Origin: Cristatella mucedo
Taxonomy: Eukaryota; Bryozoa; Phylactolaemata; Cristatellidae
Direction: 5' to 3'
NCBI GenBank assembly: GCA_009760855.2
Contig: WPIO01000130.1
Location: 1,017,001-1,081,000, forward strand
Length of the DNA: 64,000 nt
The notes beneath the pieces were generated by a model. It made no database searches and was not told where the DNA came from. It saw only the letters and a program-made list of their open reading frames with translations. Made by a program: the position numbers and the translations under genes. This document shows positions 1-11,794 of the stretch, piece after piece (positions within the stretch are counted from its first letter, which is position 1; every line of letters starts with the position of its first letter).

Positions 1-1960
1 GCTATTTTAATGTCTGGTAAACCAAAGGCCTTTGGTTGAGGGCGTACTGTGTCCTTATTCAGAGGTAAAACTCATCCAAAATGTCGGCTAATGTCTTAAA
101 ATTTTACCAGTCAGGTCAGGTCGGAAAAGAGGATTGAGTGGCAGATCGTGGAAGACGTGATCGTGTGGACAGCATGAATGTAAAGCATCTTAAGGTTTCG
201 CAATTCGCAGATCATTCTGGCTATCGAGAAGGGCACAAAATGCATATTGCATGAGATCCGAATGTGTTCAGGTGTGCAGAATTTGGTAATAGTAGGAGAC
301 GAGTTCGATAACCGTGGGAGAATATTTGATTGAGTATGTGACCTTGGCTGTGAGTGGGATCGTGCACATGACGCACAAGAGAAAATAAATACGTCTGTAC
401 AAGGAATTCTACACTTAATGCATCAGTTGAGTCACCAAAGTAATGTTAATATCACCATGAACGAGAAAGGGACGATTTCTTGCACATGAAATCAATCTAA
501 TCAATATGGAATCTGAAATACACGAATAGTTCGTTCGTACTTGGGGGCTATAGATTCCTGTCGCCATTAGCAACTTGCTGATAGAGACACTTAAAAAACA
601 AGAGATTTGAAAAAATTGCTTCAAGGTAACTGCAAGCGGGTTTGAAATTAAGTGACGGACGGGTGACAATGGTGACTCCACCTGTTTTTTTTCTTTCATG
701 GGGCATGAAAGAAAAAGAGCCATCCATATAGGGGTGGCGTCGTTTCGATGTAGGGAAGTTGGTCGATTATAGCTACAGGTCAATAGCGTCATCAAGAATC
801 CTATGTCGTATTATAAGGAGCTTATATTACATTGAGCTCGCGTTTTTAGCCACGTTTTAAGACTGGCCGCAGGGGTTGTAGTAGGCCCGACGACCACTAA
901 GTTAGAACGAGTCACAGCATTGCTTGAGGGAGAGCACGCAATACAGTCGAGACAATGCTGGAAACACGGAACATGCGCTCCTTACCACCTCGCTTGCTAC
1001 AAGTAGGCTTCTTGCGGGACATTTGCAATTTACGAGCCCTGGCAGCAGCAGCCGCAACCGGTTATGCATTTGAGCGACCATAGCAAAGTGACGGTAGGCA
1101 CGCATGATCGTACCTAATCAATAGTCATTAGCTCTAATAAACTAATGAAGGGACCTAAAAGTGAGTGACGAAGATGATGTCCATAGATGTCCATAGGCTG
1201 GTAATTAGATATGCTTCTAACAGGTCGTAACAGTATCGGTTTCCGTATTCGACGCTCGCAGTAACTTAAAAATTTAAGAAAAAATCTGCAATAGCCAGAC
1301 AATGCTAGCAGTGCTTGCTGACGGGAAGCGAGAATTATTTTAACACGTACATCCGGCCCACGGCTCACATACGTAAGCAGTAGGTCTGACTGATGCTTAG
1401 CTTCGTAACATCAACATGAGGAACTCAGGAATATCTCTCGAATGACTCTGCATATATCGTGTACAGTGTTATAAACTTGGAGTGCGGCATCCACGTCCAG
1501 ACAGATTGCAGGCCGTAGGCATTTTCGCTCGTAACGGTACTTTTCTCAGCTGATGGCAGACGAATGCATATGCCGCCTGAACCTTGTAGCATGGCTAGTG
1601 ACTTGCGGGTGCAATACCTGCATGCACCTAAATGCATACGGATGCATGCTGACAGTAGCGGAACACGGCACCGACAAAGAGCGCTCATACCGTAAGCATA
1701 ACAAGTCCATAGCCATAATGTAAACAAGTCTATATGTCACCAACGGAGAGTTACAGGCGTTAAACATTGGCCAACGTTGAAGACAACTAGGCCGCCGCCG
1801 GGCGTACTTGGAAAGCATTAGCCGCGTACCTGCACCTACTCTACGTATACAGCCAATAACTAGGAATAATCCGTTATCAAAAACTGGAAAAATTTACCCT
1901 CAAGATGGGCTTGCTCAACCAGCACATATTCTGTAACCTCTAAGCTGAATCTTTGCATGC
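1..1960. other. intergenic DNA, nothing recognised
   Basis: Short open frames occur on both strands (up to 126 codons), but none shows a recognisable domain, an extended conserved motif or a plausible splice context. No LINE or SINE match was seen. Confidence 0.5.
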
Positions 1961-1961
1961 C

Positions 1962-2130
1962 ATTCCAAAATGGGTTTTCTCTAAATGACCACACTAGTTC
2001 CACAGTCAAGTCTGCTTACTTTCAGCTATCTAGCATCGCAAGAAGTGAGTTTGCTGAGATGAGAATACTACCGACAAGCTAGTCCATGCATTCGTGACAT
2101 GCTGTCGAGACTTATATAATATATATACGG
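1962..2130 (+). mobile_element. LINE-A reverse transcriptase C-terminal fragment, decayed
   Basis: The stretch with 'ccacagtcaagtctgctta' followed by 'tttcagct' and, further on, 'catgcattcgtgacatg' matches the segment at about 11840-11955 of the better-preserved LINE-A copy. It is short and full of indels, and no open frame survives. Confidence 0.45.
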
Positions 2131-2381
2131 AGACCGCTCTTACAGTTCTTAAGCTCCGAAGCCGGGAGCTAGGTAGCCAACTGAGGTCACCACATGCCCT
2201 CACTAGACGTTGTAATAGAAGCTAAAGACCCTTTTTATCCGCCAGCATTTGCTCCTACCGAGCGATACGCTCTCTGTGCACTTATGCTCGCTGCGATTTC
2301 ACGCGTAATTGATTGTCCCTAACCGATTGGCGGGCTTCCTTCCCACGAAGCGTGCCAATTGCCGAGACGTAGATTAAGCTT

Positions 2382-2862
2382 TGCAATGTATCTCCATCTG
2401 TAACTCGATAAAGCCATCGAGATTAGGTGGGTGTTACGCAGGAGAATTTCGTATTTCGCACTCAAAGCCTAAGCGGCTTTCGGTGCGCATTCAGTAGCCA
2501 GCAGACTTCATCTCACGCAGTAAAGAGAAGAGAAAGTGGGAAGCATAGCAGAGTCAGGAGAGCAGTGGAGGTAGTGAGCAGCATGGAAGTAGCAGCTCGG
2601 GACCGCTGAAAAGGATGAGCCATAGTCGGCAGCAGGAGAGTAGTTGTCGTTGCGTAAGAATTGTAGAAGCGAGTTCCACAGTCTAGGACCTGCAGGGCTA
2701 AAGCTTCTGTCGCCAACGGTCTTTACGCGGAGGAATGGAACAGCTAATTTATTGTCCATACAGGACCTGAGAGCATGAGTAGGCTGAAACTGGTGCAGCA
2801 GTTCAGCTAGGTACGGAGGAGCCAAGCCGTGGCGGGCCTTGTAGGTCAGCGCTTTCTTGTGG
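2382..2862 (-). mobile_element. LINE-B 3' fragment
   Basis: This is a 5'-truncated copy of the element at 7206-10600. On the minus strand it encodes the end of the RT-linked C-terminal region, including the block LWNSLLQFLRND seen in most copies. It ends with the family 3' terminus (GGAGATACAT read on the minus strand). The frame at 2508-2825 still reads for about 100 codons but has no start of its own. A frameshift splits it from a second frame. Confidence 0.75.
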
Positions 2863-2869
2863 CGCCAAA

Positions 2870-4188
2870 CTTATTTTTATTGTTAATGTTATTATGTGTT
2901 TATTCTGGCTAAAATTACGCACGCGATCACCAATCAGTCAATCAGGGCAGCTTCTTTACAGCCATCTTAACAGCACACGTAAAGTACTTAGCAAAAGATT
3001 TTTTTAGCTCTTTCGGTGCCCAGCAAAAAAAATGTTACTGTCAATCGACGCATGTAACGCTAATAACGCCGCCGGCCTATATGCTAATAGCACGGCGATA
3101 AAACAATCGTGCATAAGAAGCATGAGGTCTTGTGACAGCAAGAAGGCGCAACCGTGTCGGACGAGACGTACCGGCCAACTAAAGTTTTTAAGCTCTCTAC
3201 ACGTACTCGAAACCAGGAGCGATTACCACAGCAAGGCCTTCAGCTCGGCGGTTTAAAGTACTGCACCGTGGACAGTCGGCTGCTTCGGTGACGCGTGCGG
3301 CCGAAAGACGGCAAGCGGCTGAAATAAGGGACACAGTGCTGAAAGTCGAGAAGAAATTTCATGACGCTGACTCTGCCTACCGCATGATGCATGAGAGACA
3401 CGCGAATCGAATGTCTGACGAGAATGACGGACGTATACGCATGTACGGGCACCTATTACGTGTATGATGGACACAAGTAGCTTCAGCTAGAAAATGGAAA
3501 GTATTTAGATGACATTAAAGGAACGCGTAGCCTCGTTATACAAGAGAGGAGGTGTCCCGCGGCTCAAGGAGCTGTAAGAACTCATCAGTGACTTGAAATA
3601 GCTGCACGTGCATTCGGACTCTGCTGTAATGGAATACGCTTTTAAATATGAGCGAAGTCACTGCATCAGCGTTTTTCGGGTCTGTAAGCATGGCATGTTA
3701 TTTCGCGAATGTGGGCTAGGTTTATTTAGCTTGTGTTCATTCCTAACCCTTTCTAACGTCACAGTTGCAGTCAAAAATCGAAAGCACTTGGCGTGCATCC
3801 GTATTGCGGCCTCTAGTTTAGCTTAACACTGTCCTATATCTCAGCAAGTGGTCGGGAATAATTTTCAGTTGCTTCAACATGATGAATTCAGAGTGGCGAA
3901 AGTCTCGTGAAGCGTCAAAGGCTTTGACGCGTGACAAATTCTCTCACCTTAGCCAAGAAAAGACGTGCTTCCTTCCAAATACGCCCAATATTAGTAAGAC
4001 AGAGCTAAGTGGCTAGCCGACTCAGGTCTTATTGGCGCAGTTTGCTTATTTTTTAGCTATATTGCAGAAACTGAAATAAAATTAAATAATTGCTACGCAG
4101 TTATTAGAATATTCTCAATAAATTTTCTTGAAAACATCTGACATCGACAGCAAGCGGATACTGCGAATGCTGAACAGAAGCAACTCGC
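2870..4188. other. intergenic DNA, nothing recognised
   Basis: AT-rich sequence with scattered short open frames of at most 74 codons. No repeat family, RNA gene or protein motif was recognised. Confidence 0.45.
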
Positions 4189-4259
4189 AACTTGCTGAAA
4201 AGATATTTATTTATTTATAACTTGCTGAAAAGATATTTATTTATTTATAACTTGCTGAA
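4189..4259. repeat. 30-bp tandem repeat, about 2.4 copies
   Basis: A 30-bp unit beginning aacttgctgaaaagat and ending in (TTTA)n runs at 4189-4218 and 4219-4248, with a partial third copy to 4259. The copies are identical, so the duplication is recent or actively homogenised. Confidence 0.9.
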
Positions 4260-4550
4260 GCTAACTTTCTAAAGTTGTTACTCTTGAAACACGCCTATAT
4301 AACATATTATAGAGCTATTTTAAAGGCTCAATATTCAGGCAGTGTCATGGCCAGAGGGCTGGCATAGGGTTTAGCTTTTTTCCCCAAGAGACCAACCGAA
4401 GTGCTTAAAATGTGACGCCAGCTATGGCCAGCCAGGTGAAGGCGCCCTCTCAATTCATCATACTTTGACGTTTCAGGCGTAAGCTATGCTACCAGGCAGT
4501 TTTATTAGCCTCCTAGAAGCATGTCTTAGCCTCTCTAAAAAAATTGTTCT

Positions 4551-4660
4551 TCTAGATATAGAACCTTTGCAGCAAATGTAAAGCGCCTAGAGAGAGAGAG
4601 AGAGATTAAGTTCTCTGAGGGCGCTTTCTCAAGTGCATTATTATTATTATTATTAACCTG
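4551..4660 (+). mobile_element. LINE-A 3' tail
   Basis: Contains the family 3' end: gcagcaaatgtaaagcgcct, then an AG-rich loop, then the complementary ttctctgagggcgcttt, then (ATT)n. In this copy the AG tract inside the hairpin has grown into (AG)7. Only the terminal 110 bp or so is present. Confidence 0.8.
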
Positions 4661-5639
4661 AATTTACTTGAGTTTCGCGCTCACGGGAACTGATCCACCT
4701 ATGAAAACGGTCTGCCCCCAGGCTGGAAATCCTAAGCTGCTCGCATTCCGGAAGCTTCTTTAGATGAATCTAAAAAGAAACTGTCAGGCTATTTTAAGAT
4801 ACAGAGCATGCATGGAGAATGTGGCACCTGGCTGGCCTCTTTAGACTCGTGTAGAGAGAGTGACCTCTTGAAAGTGACCTCTAAAAATACGATAGCCCCA
4901 AGTTGAAAGAATTCGGCTGTAGGGGTAGTCTTCAACTTAGCGTACCTAGCTCAAACCTCGAAAGCTTCGTAAGTTGAGCTAGGACCAGCTAAAATCATGC
5001 TAATTACCCAGATTTCTTAGACCGGGGGTTTGCAGAAATTGAAACCAAGAAAACTGCTTACAAGTTACACGAAAGAATGAGTCAAAACGCTGGCATCGCA
5101 AGTAATATTCTTAAGTTCGCATCTTACCTGCTCGCTAAGCTAAAGCTCGATGCAAAATCTTTGATAATTTCTTGGTAAGGAATTATGTGGAGAGGATTTT
5201 GGGGAAATCCATCAAAATTGCGATGGATTTTAAGGTGTTCGAGAATCTACACTAATTAAATTGTGAAAGTCCGCTCGTCCTTCCGTCATGCGGCAAGATG
5301 GCGCTCCGCCGTCACGCAGCAAGATGGGGCAGCATTGCCTTTCGTGGCCATACTATGACAAGTTTTACTATAACTCAGCAAAGCGAGTCCACAGGCAGAT
5401 TTCACTCGTAGGATATTAGATTTTATTCAATATTTGCTCGTAATTGATAGATATGAGGATCAGCGTACTAGTACAGCATTAGTTTAAAGTCAGGGGCTGC
5501 AATCTTTGTATCAGCTCCGTAGTACTTCATCATGCGTAGTCCAAAATGATTTTACAGTCGACGAGGATGCAACCCATGCAAGAGGAAATTGACGCCAGCT
5601 TTACGCACGATACTTACTAAATACAGCACCAAAGGCTGT
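4661..5639. other. intergenic DNA, nothing recognised
   Basis: No open frame above 60 codons and no family match. A short local repeat (atggcgctccgccgtcacgc-like wording near 5296-5325) is the only internal structure noticed. Confidence 0.4.
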
Positions 5640-5855
5640 TAAGCAAAAACTTCCGAAGAATCAAACCAGTTCCCGAAAAGAATGTTATTATGGTGGAGAT
5701 TAAATAACCTTGGCCGACTTGTTTTGGCCCAGTGGATAAGGTGCTCAACGTTCGGCCGAGGTCGTGGGCTCGATTCCTGTGGCATATGTGAAGCACCTGA
5801 ATAAAGATTAAATTCTCTTAGGAAGCTGTACAAATAAATTGTATATTTATTACAT
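5640..5855 (+). mobile_element. SINE2, tRNA-derived SINE
   Basis: A tRNA-like head has a box A-like motif (TGGCCCAGTGGATAAGG, about 5725-5741) and a box B-like motif (GGGCTCGATTCC, about 5765-5776), at the spacing expected of an internal RNA polymerase III promoter. The body runs to a 3' end reading gattaaattctcttagg...ctgtacaaataaatt, which resembles the LINE-A tail stem-loop. Further copies lie at 13550, 28098, 35566 and 45475, all on the minus strand. Confidence 0.75.
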
Positions 5856-5859
5856 TGAA

Positions 5860-7141
5860 GCCAACCAAGGATAATAAGCCTCTAGCTCGCATTTCCAGTG
5901 TCAGGCATAATTCATTATGCAGCATCTAAATACCGGTACCCTGGTTTCCTTGTCTAGTTTCTAGGCAGAAGTTTTTTGAGCTCCTTGGGATGCATTCAAC
6001 CTTATTTAAAGGTCTCTTAACTCTGGATAATAATATCTCCATGAATGGGACTTCTGATGAGGTCGCGGAAGATGATCGTATGGTTAATGTGGATTATGGT
6101 TTATGGTTTTCTTTTTGAGCAATATTAGCTTTATATCAATACATGGATATAGTTGGCGAAGCAACTACTATTGATGAAAGGAGTTTGGAAATCTTATGTA
6201 TGGGAGCTATTTTTTAAGTCTAAAACGCGATTCAGCGAGGACCTTTACATTTTTCCAGATAGATGGAATTTCGAATATAAAAAATCGGTGGAATAAGAGA
6301 AGGGCTCGTTTCCGAGAAAATATGGGTATCGAGTGTCTGAGGGTAAGAAGATATATTAATTCCAATATAAGCGTAGCTATACTAATCGTTAGTCTGTATT
6401 GCATGAAAAAGGACGCATTTGAAATATGCGGCGACAGCTCTTTGAGGAGCGGATGAGAATAGGGACAGTAATAAATCATTCGTATAGCGCCCTAAGAGAA
6501 CTAAATCCCTATTCAGTCAACTAAGAGTTCGCTGCACGAGAGAATCAACAGCTAAGAATGAACTAAAGGAATTCACAGTATCGAGGCCGAAAAAAAACAA
6601 AAAAGAAAAAAAATCAATCCTTAGGGCAGCATGCTAAAACGAGCTTTTAACCAACATTGCTAGTGCCAGCAACAGCAAATCAAAATTACTATTGTTAATG
6701 CCGTTACTCACTGCTAAAATTTTAGCTAAATATCACTTTGAATTGAAGATTCTATGAGAATTCGTCATGACACACGGAACATAGGGAACTCACTTGATGA
6801 CATGAACGTGCATGCGTTCGCTTTGATTATTCTTGTGACTTGAGTAGCTGCTGAAGACTTCACTCAAAAATTTTGATTTTATCCCAACTCAAAACAAGTC
6901 ATCTGCGAGTCTGGGATGCAGGCAAAGTCTTATGACGGGAATGAATATTGATCTTGATGGAACGTCTGTCAATGCCGCATTGAATTCCTGTAGATTGAGA
7001 ATGTGCGCTTTCAATTACAAGAAAAAGGCTACAGCCAGTACGAAGGTAGGAGCGTGGTAGCATTATAGAATGATGTTAAAGCTGCTAGCGTGTATCACCT
7101 ACTCGAAAATCGTTTTCTTTAAAAACGCAGTGCGTATCGGG

Positions 7142-7143
<2 letters not shown>
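5860..7143. other. intergenic DNA with a small SINE2 tail remnant
   Basis: Positions 6475-6525 (minus) carry the SINE2/LINE-A-type end 'gtatagcgccctaagagaac'. The frame at 6196-6456 (86 codons) has a same-length shadow on the other strand and no motif. A run of A at about 6588-6620 is the only other low-complexity stretch. Confidence 0.45.
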
Positions 7144-7200
<57 letters not shown>

Positions 7201-7205
7201 GTGTG
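7144..7205. repeat. (CA)n microsatellite with (TA)n
   Basis: About 23 CA dinucleotides are followed by (TA)5 and GTGTG. It directly abuts the 3' terminus of the LINE-B copy, so it may have expanded from the element's terminal TACAT/ACAC repeats. Confidence 0.95.
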
Positions 7206-7265
7206 TAATGTAATGTAATGTATCTCCGTCAGTAACTCCACAAAGTCATAAAGACCATGTGGATG

Positions 7266-9122
7266 TTACGCAGGAGTGTTTTGTATAGCGCACTCACAGC
7301 CTAAGTGGCTTTCGGTACGCATTCGGTAGCCAACAGACTTCGTCTCATGCAACAAAGAGAACGTGGGAAGCATAGCAGAGTTAGCAGAGCAGTTGAGGTA
7401 GTGAGCAGCATAGAAGTAGCAGTTCAGGACCGCTGAAAAAGATGTGCCATAGTCGGCAGTTGGAGAGCAGTTGTCGTTGCGTAAGAATTGTGGAAGCGAG
7501 TTCCACAGTCTAGGACCTGCAGAGCTAAAGCTTCTGTCGCCAACTGTCTTTAAGCGGAGGAAAGGGACAGCTAATTTATTGTCCACACAGGACCTGAGGG
7601 CGCGAACAGGCTGAAACTGATGCAGCAGTTCAGCTAGGTACGAAGGAGCTAAGCCGTGGCGGGCCTTGTGGGTCAGCGTAAGAACTTTGCTCTGTATCCT
7701 TTGCTCAACCGGCAACCATCCTAGCTCTTTCAGCAGAGTGACACGTACTCAACCCGCTGGGACTTGAAGACCAGCCTTGCAGCCATATTCATAGTCAGCT
7801 GTAGTGGCATAATAGCTTTCTTTGGCCGCCCAGCCAAAAGGGAATTACAATAATCAAGCCGAGACAGAACTAAAGAGCTAGTTAAATTTTTTACAAGTCA
7901 CTGTGGGAGACAGCTTCTAATCTTGGATAGGGATCGGATGTGATGGCTAGCTGTAGAGACAGTCTTCTGAATGAAGCTTTTGAAATTGAGGCAGCTGTCG
8001 AACACGACACCTAGATTACGAGCACGTGATGAAGGTCGCACAATAGCATCACCTATTAGAACAGCAAAGCCTTTTAATCCAGCTACACGCTTAGGGTGTC
8101 CTATGAGCAGCAGTTCGATTTTATCGTCATTTAATTTCAGGAAGTTTTCCGACATCCAGCATCGAATATCGGCAAGGCAAGCATTCAGTTTCTCAGTTGT
8201 TGCAGCAGATTCCGACGGTTTAAATGACAAATACAACTGAGTATCGTCAGCATAGAAGTGATATCTTATTCCATGGGCCTTAATCACTTTTCCCAGAGGT
8301 TGTGTATAAATGGAGAACAGCAAGGGACCGAGTACAGACCCTTGAGGGACTCCACAGGTGACTCTTCTCGTATATGAGACCTGACCCCCACAGGACACAG
8401 ATTGAACATGATCAGACAAGTACGATGTAAACCACGCCAGTGCTTCGTCTGCCAGACCGATCGTTGTTCTCAATCGTTCAAGCAGAACTTCGTGATCAAT
8501 GGTGTCGAAGGCAGCAGACAGATCTAGCAGAGCTAGGGCAGTGACATTCCCGTCGTCGTTGCCACGTAGAATGTCATTGTTAACACGGAGGAGAGCAGTT
8601 TCAGTAGTGTTGCCTCTTGAACCCCGATTGAAATGTTTCTGACATTCCATTATTTTCAATATGCTCAACTAGCTGCTTAGCAACAATTTTTTCAAGAATC
8701 TTTGATAAGAACGGAAGAAGGGAAACTGGGCGATAGCTTGGTAGGACCTCTGTGTCTAATCCAGGCTTTTTAAGAATAGGTCTAACGATTGCCGATTTGA
8801 AGGACTTGGGGACGACCCCTTTTCCCAAAGAAGCATTAAAAATCTTGGTTATGGCAGGGCTAAGTTGGTCTGCAAGTGAAGACCACAGAGATGAAGGTAT
8901 AGGGTCTTCAGGAGACGAGCTCTTTTTGCTAGACCTTATTAAGGCAGCCACATCACAGGCAGAAACATCGGAGAACCTTTTAAGAAGGGTCACAGGTTGA
9001 GGAACGGCGATTGCTTTAGTCGTAGGGGGCTTAATGGAGGCACGAATGTGCACAATTTTTTCAGTAAAGAAGGCTGAAAACTTTTCGGCTGAGCCCTTAA
9101 TATCTGGGGAGTCAGACCTCAC
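7266..9122 (-). pseudogene. LINE-B reverse transcriptase and C-terminal region (broken)
   Basis: The frame at 8601-9122 holds the RT fingers, including YRPVSLLPFLSKILEK. The frame at 7898-8668 holds the palm: LSAAFDTIDH (motif A Asp), GVPQGSVLGPLLF (motif B) and FYADDTQLYL (motif C, catalytic YADD). A one-base shift near 8615 separates the fingers from the palm. After a second break the frame at 7266-7715 encodes the C-terminal domain of the family (KTVGDRSFSSAGPRLWNSLP). It would copy element RNA at the nicked target, but this copy is dead. The other LINE-B copies in the window retain only the last part. Confidence 0.92.
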
Positions 9123-9589
9123 AGCATCGGCCAGTAAATGGTTTACTGTCTTATAAATCTGTTTAGTGTCCGACTGGCAGGAATTCAGCTTTCTAATGAA
9201 AAAAGAAGCCCTGGTTTTTTAAGCTTTCGGGTGTAAACTCGAAGGAAGTCTTTAAATTTGACTAGGTCTGCCTCAGACCCCGATTTCTTGAAACGACGTT
9301 CCAGCCTGCGCTTAATACGGCACGTCTTAAGGAGTTTTGTTGTAAATTGAAAGGAATCTCGACGACTTTGAACACGGATAGAGCGAACGGGAGCATGCTT
9401 GTCAAGAGCACTCCTGAGTGTCATGTTCATCGCATCAGTGAGGGTATCGAGGCTGCCGGTCGAGTCTGGATGCAGATCAAGAAGGCCTGCATCACAAACA
9501 GATTTCAAAAACTTGTCCATGTCAATGCTTTGTAAGTTACGTCGTTTGGCAAGTTTGACATTGCCCTGTACGTACAATGGAGCAGGAAC

Positions 9590-10590
9590 AGTAAACGAGA
9601 CCAAACAATGATCTGAGAGGGTCAGTGGGCACACCACAAGGTCCGTGGGGAGGACATCCTTAGTGATCACGAGATCTAGAATGTGGCCACCAACGTGGGT
9701 GCTATGATTAACGTGTTGGGCCAAACCAAAATTCTCCAGGCAGTCAAGAAATGAGAGGACCTGGCTGTTGCTAGGGTTATCAACGTGAATATTGAAGTCT
9801 CCATCAATCAGTAACGGCCTGTCACACACAAATATTTTAGCGAGGAACTCTGAAAACTCCTCTATAAACAAGTTTAGACAGCCAGAAGGAGGCCGGTATA
9901 TCGCAACGGTGAGAGGATTTGTCTTTGATGAAGACCTGATAGCAACCGATTCAAACGATGACCCATGCGAGAAACTGCACAGTTTATAGCCAAACGATTC
10001 GCGAACAACAATTGCAACCCGCCACCAACCTTGTCAGAACGCACGGACTGATAGAATGAGAACCCGGGTGGGGTGGTCTCGGAAATACAGCTACTGGAAC
10101 AAGGCGTCATCCAGATTTCGGTAAGCAGAAATGCATCTAGCTTCTCCTGGACCACCTGATCGCGGATAAGTAACCCCTTGGTTTTTAGCGAGTGGACATT
10201 TAGTAGGCGGAATTGAAGAGGCTGTCCAAAAACTGGGCGACGGCGATGAAGTGGCTCGTATTCCCTACCGTTTGCGTCCGGCCCGGCGGACGCTGGCTCT
10301 TCGAATTTGAATTGGACTTTGGTAACGGCCGTCGGACGACGTTTCACAGCGTGCTGGGCTACGGCGGGTGGGCTACTACCGCAACAAGTACTATTCAGTG
10401 CTTTAAACTTACGGGTCGTAGGTTTGATAGCCGAGCTGTTGATAGGGCGAACGCAAGATGCAGGAAGGTTCTCACTGACCCGCCGGAGAAGGCCCACCGG
10501 TAGGTATCGACCAATGGTGACATCGAACCTTATGCTAAGCAGGTCCTGTTTCGTGTAGCATATCCGAGGATCCTTGAGGTGAACCAACAA
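9590..10590 (-). pseudogene. LINE-B endonuclease region (broken)
   Basis: Encodes the target-nicking endonuclease of a non-LTR retrotransposon. The frame at 9874-10590 carries the first motifs: LLNVHSL, with the Asn of the first motif, and LLTEIWM, with the catalytic Glu. The frame at 9185-9871 carries the later ones: GDFNIHVD and the closing SDHCLVSF (Ser-Asp-His catalytic triplet). A frameshift between about 9874 and 10010 separates them. All the expected catalytic residues seem present, so the loss is by frame disruption. Upstream of about 10220 the frame continues through about 120 Arg/Pro-rich codons with no recognised domain. Confidence 0.85.
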
Positions 10591-10604
10591 ATCGCTTCTT
10601 TAAG

Positions 10605-10909
10605 CCTCTTTATCAGCAAGATAGGTAAGGTTTGAGAGTCAATCCCCAAGGTCAAATCCCTAATGAACTATTTTCTCTCTCAATTTTTTGCAGTGCCCTA
10701 ATATCCACCATCAATCTGCTACTAGTGACCTCATCTTACTGCGAGTATTTACTGACAATCGCACTTGGATGGCAGCAAAATATTCAATTTGAACGACGAT
10801 GAAACCAGTATACCAGTTATGGGCAAATCTAGTGTGATTCAGATTTTGGATCTCTCCAAACCGGCTCTGCCAATATGCCTCCCATAGCACCTGTCCGAAA
10901 CCTAGGTAC
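10605..10909. other. spacer, nothing recognised
   Basis: Short unique-looking stretch between the LINE-B 5' side and a LINE-A fragment. No motif seen. Confidence 0.4.
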
Positions 10910-11165
10910 CCTGTTCCAAAATGACCTTTCAATCGACAACCGCATCAGCGCCACAGTCGAGTCTGCTGCGTAACATTGCAAATTGCATTGCGTAACTTTC
11001 AGCTGCGTAACATTGGAAAACATTTGGGCCTACTTAGGCAAGGAAACTAAATCTAAGTTGGTCGAAGTAGCTGTAGCATTCCGTCTCGACTTCTGTCACT
11101 CAGGTCACTCGCAGGTCTTCGGGGTGATGCAATAAGGGGCGTGTGCAAAGCTCGGCAGCCGGAGT
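10910..11165 (+). mobile_element. LINE-A RT C-terminal fragment, decayed
   Basis: Blocks such as gacctttcaatcgac, cgccacagtcgagtctgctg, tctaagttggtcg and ttccgtctcgacttctg match, in order, the LINE-A copy at 11820-11970. A small internal duplication of the 'gcgtaacattg' segment and many indels show old decay. Confidence 0.65.
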
Positions 11166-11169
11166 CACG

Positions 11170-11790
11170 TAAGTTTGTGAATTGCAGCTCCGTAGCAGAA
11201 GACACTTAACTAGAATTAGATAATTCTGTGCAAGCCCCACCACGATAATAAATATAATATAAAATGAAAAGTTTGGCAGAAAGACCCTTCGAACCTTGCG
11301 GCTTTTCCAAAAGACCACGGAACAGCAGGACGACGTCCTGGGGGGAGGGGGTCCGCTTCGGAATTCGAATTACGTTTCGGTGGCATGCACCAGGCCAACT
11401 CCAACGAGCTCACGCCGTGCGTTTCGTGTAGAGAAGAGTTCCCCGAAAGAGTTACCCGGAGACGTACATTTCATTAGAATTAAAAGCGGCCGGCTTTCGT
11501 AATGAGACGTAGCTATTCGTATGCTCGCTCATGACCATCTAAACTCTTACATCAAAGCTTCAAACTTATCGATTATTTAAGTCCAACTCTATTCGCTTGC
11601 CTTCGAATGGCCACGAGCGTTTCAACTGAATGTTGGCTGCGAAAAGCTGACTCGCCAGACCTGCACCACACTGTTTATAGCTCGCTAAGCTATTGGACAT
11701 TTCTTGAGCGTGTAAAAATTCTATGCACAATCTTGAGAAAAGCTATGCACACGAGAGGTTTGGGTTGAGCGGCACGACACCTCAGCCGTT
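11170..11790. other. intergenic DNA, nothing recognised
   Basis: Includes a G-rich run at 11339-11350. Open frames of at most 72 codons, without motifs. Confidence 0.4.
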
Positions 11791-11794
11791 CCGT

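Larger units (their letters stand above)
7206..10600 (-). mobile_element. LINE-B, near full-length CR1/L2-type non-LTR retrotransposon, inactive
   Basis: The largest mobile element here. Read on the minus strand it has an apurinic-like endonuclease (about 10220 down to 9590), a linker, a reverse transcriptase (about 9050 down to 7900), a C-terminal domain (to 7266) and a 3' end with a short TACAT repeat. No zinc-knuckle ORF1 is visible upstream, so the 5' end may be missing. The coding frame breaks near 9874-10000, 9130-9185, 8600-8668 and 7715-7898, so it cannot make a full polyprotein. Domain order and the RT motifs fit the Jockey/CR1/L2 group. The exact clade would need a tree. Confidence 0.9.

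Noticed and set aside
5720-5790. Functional tRNA gene
   Set aside because: The box A- and B-like motifs belong to a dispersed element (SINE2) with a LINE-like 3' tail. No acceptor stem closes around them.
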